From NCBI GenBank assembly GCA_026398545.1, contig JAPLSR010000379.1, positions 1 to 14,006 of the forward strand: a stretch of DNA of 14,006 nt, read 5' to 3'. Positions 1 through 5,369 of the stretch are shown one piece after another. Made by a program: the position numbers and the translations under genes. The DNA is from Candidatus Sumerlaeota bacterium (GTDB lineage Bacteria > Sumerlaeota > Sumerlaeia > MWCT01). The notes beneath the pieces are model-generated. The model saw nothing but the letters and a program-made list of their open reading frames with translations. It was not told the DNA's origin and searched no databases. Position 1 is the stretch's first letter, and each line of letters starts with the position of its first letter.

Positions 1-584
1 AACACCCAGCGCCGATGCCCTACGTCCACATTAAAATCACCGAAATCGTAGATATATAGGTCAATGGCATCGGGACCGGATGCGCCGAGGGCGAGATTGG
101 ATTTGCCCGCCGCCTCCGCTCCATTGTCCTTATAACAGGGCCAGGATGAGTCAGGCGTATGGGACAGGGCGCCCTTGGCACTCATCATGAGAGCGGCATT
201 CTGGCATTTGGGATTGAGCGTGGCGTCCAATGAAGCGACGGCGGGAAGGGCGCTCATGGAGCGGAAGTAATTGATGCGGCGCAGGGTTGCCTGTTCATAG
301 TTGGCGCTTGTAGTCCCCGACACACAGGTTGCGGCGTCACCCGTCCATTGTGCCGCCACACCGTTATAGGAGAGGTATTCCTGGTTGAAGAAGTTGACGA
401 CGGAGGTGCGATTGTGGGTGTCAACAGGGAGGACGGCGGCTTCTCGCGATATATTATCCGCCGCGTATGGGACATTTATGAAAGCCTCCGGGGGTGGTCC
501 CAATTCCTGGGCATATATAACAGTCCCAAGCCATCCGATAAAGAATGCGAGAATAACGGAGTTAAATGTATTTTTATTCCGCAT
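1..584 (-). CDS. Secreted CAP/SCP-domain protein, C-terminus cut by window edge
   Basis: The gene runs off the left edge; 194 codons are visible from an ATG whose complement is at 582-584, the only start after an in-frame stop. Residues 1-26 look like a Sec signal peptide: MRNKN, a hydrophobic stretch (SVILAFFIGWLGTVIYA), then AQ. The mature part has CAP (PR-1/SCP, PF00188-type) hallmarks: an RRINYFRSMSALP helix, AALMMSAKGALSHTP with the conserved His, GAEAAGKSNLALG with the conserved Glu, and VGHRRWV at the very edge. CAP proteins act outside the cytoplasm; substrates of bacterial members are mostly unknown. The ATG lies inside the upstream osmC-like gene (11-base overlap with its stop) and has no clear Shine-Dalgarno of its own, so it is probably translationally coupled. 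The CAP assignment is confident; its biological role is not known. Confidence 0.85.
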   Translation of the reverse strand, partial: MRNKNTFNSVILAFFIGWLGTVIYAQELGPPPEAFINVPYAADNISREAAVLPVDTHNRTSVVNFFNQEYLSYNGVAAQWTGDAATCVSGTTSANYEQATLRRINYFRSMSALPAVASLDATLNPKCQNAALMMSAKGALSHTPDSSWPCYKDNGAEAAGKSNLALGASGPDAIDLYIYDFGDFNVDVGHRRWV

Positions 585-993
585 AAATGTATTGAATCTG
601 TAATTTTACATCAGAATGCAGGCTTTGCCGGACGGGGCATAATTCGGCGGCGCGCTCCAGTTTGGCGCGCTCCGTCTCGGAGAGGCGCAGCCCCTTCGGT
701 ATTGTTACTGTGACTTTTAATAAGCCGATGCGACGGACCGGCTCGTTGACCATTTCCTTGACCACATGCACACGTGCGCCGGTGAGGTCAACCCCGCTCC
801 TTTTTGCAACCAATGCCATAATAGTCATAATGCAACACCCGAACGCCGTGGCGACAAGGTCGGTAGGCGAAAAGGTCTCCCCCTTGCCTCCATTGTCAAC
901 AGGGGCATCCGTGGCAAGCGTTTTACCGGATGGCACATGCGTTGCAAGGCAATGAAGCTCACCCTCATACAGGATATCTATCTCCACAGACAT
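574..993 (-). CDS. OsmC family protein
   Basis: A complete 139-residue protein of the OsmC/Ohr/YhfA fold, whose characterised members reduce organic hydroperoxides with a two-cysteine thiol mechanism in the cytoplasm. The family pattern is visible: FSPTDLVATAFGCC (Cys53/Cys54, the reactive-cysteine position), the VHVVKEMVNEPVRRIGLLKVTVTIP strand region, and AELCPVRQSL with Cys119 as the second cysteine. Its length matches the family. The start is supported by AAGGGAG upstream of the ATG. It is the middle gene of an apparent three-gene operon: 28 bases follow the NagX-like stop, and its 3' end overlaps the CAP gene start by 11 bases. Subfamily and true substrate cannot be told from sequence alone, so no gene symbol is given. 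Confidence 0.9.
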   Translation of the reverse strand: MSVEIDILYEGELHCLATHVPSGKTLATDAPVDNGGKGETFSPTDLVATAFGCCIMTIMALVAKRSGVDLTGARVHVVKEMVNEPVRRIGLLKVTVTIPKGLRLSETERAKLERAAELCPVRQSLHSDVKLQIQYIYAE

Positions 994-1021
994 CTCTTTA
1001 CTCCCTTATGAAACGCCCACC

Positions 1022-2185
1022 TCAGATTTTTATAAAAACCTTTTTCCGGTAGAGAATCCATGTGATAATGCACCACAGGACGACAAATGACGCCCCGTAA
1101 GCCGCCGATGTGGCATAATCGCCAAATATACCCGGCATCCAGCTCTTGTAATAGTGCGTAAAAAGGTATGTCTTTAACCGCATGACCTTTCCCCCATCCC
1201 CCGTCACCCGCACCATGACAATAATCAGCGCCATCAAGCTGGCGCCGAAATATGCCGCAATGGCATTTGTGCCGTAATACAAAAATGGCTTTGCCCACGC
1301 CCTCCATCCCTTGATGTCAATCAGCCAGTAACAGACGGAAAGGCAGAGAAGTGCGGCGCCTGCGGTATAAATCACATAAGAAGGCGTCCAGAGATTCTTG
1401 TTCATCGGGATGTCATGCTTCAGGAGCTTCCCCAAAATTATGAGAAGCACTCCGATGGCGGACATCCCCGCCACCTTCTCAAAATCCCCCTTCTCCTTCC
1501 GGCGCAGCCAGAATCCGCACAACCCTCCCGCAAGGGTCGTGCAGATAGAGGGAATTGTGGAAAGAAGCCCCTCCGGGTCATGCCCCATCTTGAGCCCGGC
1601 ATCCCACTCATAGTTCAGGTTCCCGAATATCCCCGTGTCTATATAATCCACAATATTCTTGTATCTCTCAAGACCGCCCGCCATCTGACCCGGCATGGGG
1701 ATAAATTTCAGGATGATGTAATAAACCGCCATGAGGAGTAAGAAAAAGAAGACCTGTCCCCGCACACCCGTATAAAGCATGATGAAGGAGGCGAAAAAGT
1801 AGCAGAAGGCAATCCTCTCCAGAACGCCATACATGCGAAAATGTCCGAGGTAGGAGGGCCAGATAATGAGGGCAAGGATAATGCCTAATATGTATATGAT
1901 GAAAGTTCGACGGCATATCTGTCCAATCAGATCTATCTTTCCGCCCGGCTTTTCCAGCCTGCCGGCAAAACTGAACTGCATCGCCACGCCCATGATGAAG
2001 AGGAAAAAGGGAAAGATAAGGTCGGTGGCGGTGCATCCGTGCCACTCGGCATGCTCCAGCGGACCCCAGATATGCCCCCAGTCCCCGGCATTATTGACGA
2101 GGAGCATGGCGGCGATGGTCAGACCCCGGAAGACATCCAGAGACATCAGCCTTCCCGGCTTAATCGGCTGCAATGTTTCGGTCAT
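1022..2185 (-). CDS. NagX/HGSNAT-like transmembrane acyltransferase (DUF5009-type)
   Basis: A 387-residue polytopic membrane protein of the family that includes heparan-alpha-glucosaminide N-acetyltransferase and bacterial NagX, which move an acetyl group across the membrane onto glucosamine-type sugars. The N-terminus carries the family signature: RLMSLDVFRGLTIAAMLLVNN (residues 12-32), then HAEWHGCTATDLIFPFFLFIMG with His45 and His49 (residues 45-66). A second conserved patch, DPEGLLSTIPSICTTLAGGL, is at 203-222. About ten hydrophobic segments are visible, ending in a basic KKVFIKI tail. An AAAGGAG Shine-Dalgarno sits about 8 bases before the ATG. It is the first gene of the nagX-like/osmC-like/CAP operon. 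The family assignment is confident; the acceptor (glucosamine, a peptidoglycan or an envelope sugar) is inferred only from the family. Confidence 0.87.
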   Translation of the reverse strand: MTETLQPIKPGRLMSLDVFRGLTIAAMLLVNNAGDWGHIWGPLEHAEWHGCTATDLIFPFFLFIMGVAMQFSFAGRLEKPGGKIDLIGQICRRTFIIYILGIILALIIWPSYLGHFRMYGVLERIAFCYFFASFIMLYTGVRGQVFFFLLLMAVYYIILKFIPMPGQMAGGLERYKNIVDYIDTGIFGNLNYEWDAGLKMGHDPEGLLSTIPSICTTLAGGLCGFWLRRKEKGDFEKVAGMSAIGVLLIILGKLLKHDIPMNKNLWTPSYVIYTAGAALLCLSVCYWLIDIKGWRAWAKPFLYYGTNAIAAYFGASLMALIIVMVRVTGDGGKVMRLKTYLFTHYYKSWMPGIFGDYATSAAYGASFVVLWCIITWILYRKKVFIKI

Positions 2186-2545
2186 CTCACTCTCCTTTTA
2201 TGAGAATTGAACAAGAGAAAAACGGTTTCCCGAAATAGCGTTTGTTTGGCAATGTGCGGAACCAGCCCGTCTTATTTATGCCATTATTTGAAAAAAGATT
2301 TACCTTCTGACGTCGGGGTATGTCAAAGCAAATTACAGGGCATATCCCTGAAGGGGCGCATTCCTTGCCTTCAAACTCTTCGGCGACGCCTTGCACGACG
2401 CCCTCGCCCCGTGCCTCAAGATGTGATGGTTTTATTCTTCAGATGCCGTCGGACAATTGTTCATATTGTTCTTGCCTATCTTCAAGATTTCATGTTAATC
2501 AGAGGTATATTCTTTGTTGGGTTTTCCTTACAAAGAGAAAGCGTA
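2186..2545. other. Divergent intergenic region between NagX-like and PIN genes
   Basis: These 360 bases separate two divergently transcribed units. The left part holds the candidate promoter and leader of the minus-strand operon. The right part should hold the promoter of the PIN/antitoxin pair: the best candidate is TTGCCT at 2472-2477 with GTTAAT at 2494-2499 (16-base spacer), which is weak. The reading frame of the PIN gene happens to stay open back to 2207, but that stretch is rich in Arg and Cys, resembles no protein I know, and lacks the PIN family's conserved start. I see no RNA gene or hairpin terminator here. Confidence 0.5.
2297..2326 (-). promoter_or_regulatory. Candidate sigma70-type promoter of the NagX-like operon
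   Basis: On the minus strand a perfect -35 hexamer TTGACA (complement of 2321-2326) is followed after 18 bases by TAAATC (complement of 2297-2302). Transcription would start near 2290, leaving a leader of about 105 bases. The layout TTGACAT-N13-AAGGTAAAT is shared exactly with the element at 3390-3419, which raises confidence that it is a real promoter type of this genome. Confidence 0.5.
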
Positions 2546-3019
2546 ATGAAACGTCTGAGAATATATGCCGATACTTCCGTTTTCGGGGGTTGTTTCGATG
2601 AGGAGTTCAGCCGGGATAGCCTTCGTTTGTTTGAAGAAATAAAATCGGGCAATTTTATTCTTATTCTCTCGGACACCACCTTGAGGGAACTGCACGGCGC
2701 GCCCGCACAGGTCAAAGAGATCATTGCCAACATCCCCATGAACAACCTTGAGATAATTCCCTTTTCAGATGAGATTGACGAACTCCGTGAGGCATATCTT
2801 GCGGCTGGCATTGTTGGTCCATTAAGTGCGGATGATGCCGAGCATATTGCTTGTGCTTCTATCGCTGATGTGGATTTGATTGTGAGTTGGAATTTCAAAC
2901 ACATCGTTCATTTTGAAAAAATCAAACAGTATCAGGCTGTCAACATGCTGAAAGGTTATCACATTATTCCCATTCACACTCCGCGGGAGGTTGTGAGCAA
3001 TGAAGAAGAAAACGTTTGA
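2546..3019 (+). CDS. PIN-domain toxin-like ribonuclease (VapC-type)
   Basis: A 157-residue PIN-domain protein. The start was set at the ATG at 2546 because MKRLRIYADTSVFGG is the conserved beginning of this family; the open frame continues upstream without any family similarity. Metal-binding acidic positions are visible: Asp9 in YADTSV, Glu48 in TLRELHGAP, Asp96/Asp97 in SADDAEH, and the DLIVSWNFKHIVH segment at 110-122. PIN toxins cut RNA (often tRNA or rRNA) in the cytoplasm and are restrained by a partner antitoxin. Its stop overlaps the next small gene by 20 bases, giving a toxin-first pair. The ribosome site is only a weak AGAGAAA. The PIN fold is confident; toxicity and target are inferred. 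Confidence 0.88.
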   Translation: MKRLRIYADTSVFGGCFDEEFSRDSLRLFEEIKSGNFILILSDTTLRELHGAPAQVKEIIANIPMNNLEIIPFSDEIDELREAYLAAGIVGPLSADDAEHIACASIADVDLIVSWNFKHIVHFEKIKQYQAVNMLKGYHIIPIHTPREVVSNEEENV

Positions 3020-3200
3020 TTGCGTGAAAATGAAACAGGACATTCAGCAGGAGATCATGAAAGAAACCGCCCACATGAGCGCCGAGGAAAAGCGCCGCTG
3101 GACGGAAAATCTTATATTGTCCGATCCCATTCTTGCCAGAATTTGGAAATCCGCCCGAAGGACTCAGACAGGCATCTCATCCCTGGCCAAAAAGCAATAG
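3000..3200 (+). CDS. Small antitoxin-like partner of the PIN protein
   Basis: A 66-residue, highly charged, helical protein whose ATG lies inside the end of the PIN gene and is preceded by a good GGGAGG ribosome site. The opening KKTFDCVKMKQDIQQEI followed by an MSAEEKRRW segment matches, from memory, the small proteins that regularly follow PIN toxins of this subtype, which supports 3000 rather than the internal ATG at 3030. Typical partners carry a short DNA-binding or toxin-binding helix; no full ribbon-helix-helix or AbrB domain is evident. The 20-base overlap suggests translational coupling. Function as the antitoxin is inferred from position and family resemblance. Confidence 0.75.
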   Translation: MKKKTFDCVKMKQDIQQEIMKETAHMSAEEKRRWTENLILSDPILARIWKSARRTQTGISSLAKKQ

Positions 3201-3266
3201 ACAAAGAATTCCAGAATCAGAATTATCATGTTAAAAAAAATTTCATCGGCGTTTTTCAGCGTTCAA

Positions 3267-3306
3267 CCTGTCCGCCGAAGTCCCGGTTCAAGTGACGAGG
3301 GTGGAT
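3267..3306 (+). repeat. Dispersed TCCGCCGAAG repeat, intergenic copy
   Basis: CCTGTCCGCCGAAG at 3267-3280 and GTGACGAGGGTGGA near 3292-3305 match the two arms of the repeat family found at 6429, 9274, 12562 and 12704. The middle is longer than in the other copies. It lies just downstream of the antitoxin gene. Confidence 0.45.
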
Positions 3307-3334
3307 CTGCGGTTACATAGATTTCGTCCGAAAC

Positions 3335-3361
3335 CTTTCGTGTGCTCCGCGTGTTCCGTGG
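3335..3361 (+). repeat. Three-unit 9-base periodic CCGTG repeat
   Basis: Three consecutive 9-base units are visible: CTTTCGTGT, GCTCCGCGT and GTTCCGTGG, followed by GAAAAT. A second element of the same layout is at 13684-13710. Strings of this kind are familiar in intergenic DNA of diverse bacteria; their function is not known to me. Confidence 0.55.
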
Positions 3362-3389
3362 GAAAATGTTAACCGGATATGATATTTAT

Positions 3390-3419
3390 TTGACATCCAA
3401 ACATCCCACAAGGTAAATT
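3390..3419 (+). promoter_or_regulatory. Promoter-like element reading right, no clear gene behind it
   Basis: A perfect TTGACA at 3390-3395 is followed after 18 bases by TAAATT at 3414-3419. It shares TTGACAT-N13-AAGGTAAAT exactly with the candidate promoter at 2297-2326. Transcription would begin near 3427, over 500 bases before the next convincing gene at 3962. Confidence 0.4.
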
Positions 3420-3864
3420 AGAGGGAATTCTTTGATAAATGAATGAAACGTTTCGCCGGGTTAAATAAAATCAGAACGACCGTGATTTATATCCATGACC
3501 TGAATTGTGAAGGAAAAGGTGTCCGAAGTCCAGAAGACCTGCTATGAAATCGTGGAAAGGCTTGCATGTTATGCAGTGAGTTGAAGCATATTCGCTCCAA
3601 TCGCCTTTGCGTTTTATACAGACAGAAACAGTACTATATATACAGAAGTTAGAGCACAAAGAAAGGTAAAGCGATGCCTGACACATCTCGACTGATCAGA
3701 ATGCGGGTGTGCAATCTGAAGGACGGCGCAATAAATGCGTTGGTTGGTGCCATACAAATGACGTGTTCTTGATACTTGCCCAGCTTGGGGTAAAGCGGAT
3801 GTATCAGCAAGTCAAGCCGGATAGGGCTGCAGGTGTGGCAACGTGAATCGGTGATTGTACGGAC

Positions 3865-3951
3865 GTCGAACAACGGTGTGGAGCCGACGCGGAAGACCGC
3901 ACTGCTCATACCGGACATTGGGCGCACTCAAGACGCAACCTAACGTTTATC
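3865..3951 (+). other. Possible attC-like recombination site, left of HEPN-like gene
   Basis: The stretch begins GTCGAAC (3865-3871) then AACGGTGTGGAGCCGAC and ends CCTAACGTTTATC, 10 bases before the HEPN-like start codon. The left arm is nearly the reverse complement of the right end of the site at 5151-5233 (GCACCGTTCGAC). Ending AAC...GTT and lying immediately before the gene is how integron cassette boundaries look. Against it, GTTTATC departs from the GTTRRRY core and the internal pairing is poor. Confidence 0.3.
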
Positions 3952-3961
3952 AGGGCAACAT

Positions 3962-5140
3962 ATGAATTTACAGACACACATAAGAAATAGTTTGTGGTTG
4001 GCAATTCAAAGCACTTATCAATCAGGGAATTACAGCCATGCCATTCTTGACGCTATGCACTATCTCAGTAATGTACTTAGAGACAAAACAGGCGTTGATG
4101 GCGATGGTGCAACCCTTGTCGGTCAGGCTCTGGGTGGTGACCCGCCACGTCTAAGAATCAACAGGCTACAAACCGAGACTGAGCGGAACGAGCAACGAGG
4201 AATTGAAAGCATCTTACGCGGTATGTATCAAGCAATTCGCAACCCGCGCAGCCATGAACAAATAGAAGACTCCCAGGAAACTGCTGACGCGATTATCTAC
4301 TTTATCAATTATCTATTAGGGATTATTGAAAAGTCGGAAGAGCCATTTGTTTTGTCGAAATTCATACCATGTGTTTTTGATCCCGATTTTGTCAAATCAC
4401 AGCGATATGCGGAATTGCTCGTTGAGAAAATCCCAACAAATAAACGGTTCGATACGCTTGTTACGATATACCGCGATAAACTACAGGGCGATATCTACAA
4501 CATAGGCTTGGTTGTACGCGCCTTAATTGGCAATCTTCCCGACGAACAAGTAAAGAATTTCTTGGAGGTAGTGTCAGACGAAATGAGTACAATCACAGAT
4601 GAAAAAGAAATTCGTTACAATCTACACCTACTGCCGCCCAATTTGTGGGAGCAACTATCCGAAACATCCAGATTACGGATAGAAAATCGCGTTATTCGTG
4701 CTATAAAAGAAGGAGAGGCGGAAGGCGGGAATCCCAAGCGTGGGGCTTTGGCAACATGGGCAAGAAGTCATCTTCAATATTTCACCTTGAAAGACCAAGT
4801 TGGCATGGCATTCATAGTAAAACTCATATCGAGTAATTCGGCCAGTCAACGTTATGTTACAGAATTGTTCTTGCAGCAACTCCCGGTTGTAATATCGCTC
4901 CCGTATCGACGAAGCCAGTGTATAAAAGCTATATCGAATAGCATAAGAGAAGATGATGAAGCCACTCGCAATGCTTTAATTCGGAACATTTACGAATTGC
5001 CTGATAGCTGGCAAAAAGAGTTTGTCAAAGAACTCAAAGATATGACTGACGAGAACAACCCCGAAATATACCTTCCTGATAGAACGCCTTTTTTGAAATC
5101 AAGCAATCCCATAGTGACAGATGATGAACTCCCATTCTAA
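3962..5140 (+). CDS. TIGR02391 (Ymh)-type protein with HEPN-like motif
   Basis: A 392-residue cytoplasmic protein. Residues 1-125 resemble the TIGR02391/Hypoth_Ymh domain: YSHAILDAMHYLSNVLRDKTG, a GQALGG segment, RGIESILRGMYQAIRNPRSHE, then a helix with INYLLGIIE. The RNPRSH stretch (Arg93-x4-His98) fits the R-x4-6-H catalytic signature of HEPN ribonucleases, so an RNase role in defence or stress is plausible. Residues 130-380 are helix-rich and unrecognised. The protein ends in TDDELPF, which resembles the acidic tip of single-stranded DNA-binding proteins. The gene stands alone, is visibly AT-richer than its neighbours, has no strong ribosome site, and is flanked by attC-like sites, all suggesting acquisition by transfer. 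The family call is fairly sure; the nuclease activity is inferred. Confidence 0.8.
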   Translation: MNLQTHIRNSLWLAIQSTYQSGNYSHAILDAMHYLSNVLRDKTGVDGDGATLVGQALGGDPPRLRINRLQTETERNEQRGIESILRGMYQAIRNPRSHEQIEDSQETADAIIYFINYLLGIIEKSEEPFVLSKFIPCVFDPDFVKSQRYAELLVEKIPTNKRFDTLVTIYRDKLQGDIYNIGLVVRALIGNLPDEQVKNFLEVVSDEMSTITDEKEIRYNLHLLPPNLWEQLSETSRLRIENRVIRAIKEGEAEGGNPKRGALATWARSHLQYFTLKDQVGMAFIVKLISSNSASQRYVTELFLQQLPVVISLPYRRSQCIKAISNSIREDDEATRNALIRNIYELPDSWQKEFVKELKDMTDENNPEIYLPDRTPFLKSSNPIVTDDELPF

Positions 5141-5150
5141 ATTCAAATGC

Positions 5151-5233
5151 GCCCAACATGCGGTTGCACCCGACTTATCCTTCGCGCTCACTCCGGTCGC
5201 GCTCGGCCAAGCGGCTGACGCGCACCGTTCGAC
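5151..5233 (+). other. Possible attC-like site, right of HEPN-like gene
   Basis: It starts with GCCCAAC (5151-5157, fits the RYYYAAC core) 10 bases after the HEPN-like stop and ends GTTCGAC (5227-5233). The arms form an imperfect inverted repeat: AACATGCGGTTGCACCCG against the reverse complement of the right arm, AACGGTGCGCGTCAGCCG, sharing AAC, TGCG, CA and CCG with small gaps, as attC arms do. The centre, rich in CGCGCTC and CCGG, would be the variable loop. The 83-base length is within the attC range. GTTCGAC is not a perfect GTTRRRY and there is no integrase in the window. Confidence 0.4.
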
Positions 5234-5317
5234 TGGATCAAATTGCGAAAATGAGAAGAATCGTCCGGTTTGCGGGCAAAAAGGGTCTGTTTTGATAGAA
5301 AGCGGGAATTTTTTTAT

Positions 5318-5340
5318 TGGGGTGGCGGGGATTTGAATCC
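5318..5340 (-). other. Fragment resembling a tRNA 3' end
   Basis: Read on the minus strand, GGATTCAAATCCCCG then CCACCCCA looks like a tRNA T-loop (TTCAAAT), the 3' half of the T-stem (CCCCG), a 7-base acceptor strand (CCACCCC) and the discriminator A. No matching 5' acceptor strand (GGGGTGG) or anticodon arm lies upstream, and the 5' half of the T-stem pairs poorly, so this is not a tRNA gene. It could be a leftover attachment site or a coincidence. Confidence 0.3.
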
Positions 5341-5369
5341 TTTTAGTGCGGAATCTGGCGATGCGGCGA

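Larger units (their letters stand above)
3201..3961. other. Long intergenic stretch with repeats and no convincing gene
   Basis: About 760 bases lie between the antitoxin and the HEPN-like gene. In order they hold a TCCGCCGAAG-type repeat (3267-3306), a 9-base periodic repeat (3335-3361), a promoter-like element reading right (3390-3419) and an attC-like site (3865-3951). Two tiny plus-strand frames have some merit: 3443-3547 (34 aa, MKRFAGLNKIRTTVIYIHDL...) and 3674-3772 (32 aa, preceded by AAAGG at a sensible distance). Neither is recognisable and both may be chance or remains of decayed genes. Longer minus-strand frames at 3471-3686 and 3649-3927 look like noise. Confidence 0.5.

Noticed and set aside
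2207..2545. Upstream extension of the PIN reading frame by 113 residues
   Set aside because: The frame is open by chance: the translation is rich in Arg and Cys, has no family similarity, and the PIN family begins at the ATG at 2546 with its conserved Asp nine residues in.
3335..3361. CRISPR array or tandem protein-binding array from the 9-base units
   Set aside because: There are only three degenerate units with no spacers, so a CRISPR is excluded; a binding array is left as a hypothesis only.
3649..3927. 92-residue minus-strand reading frame in the long intergenic region
   Set aside because: No ribosome site, no recognisable domain, no hydrophobic or repeat pattern, and it overlaps the attC-like site; treated as noise.
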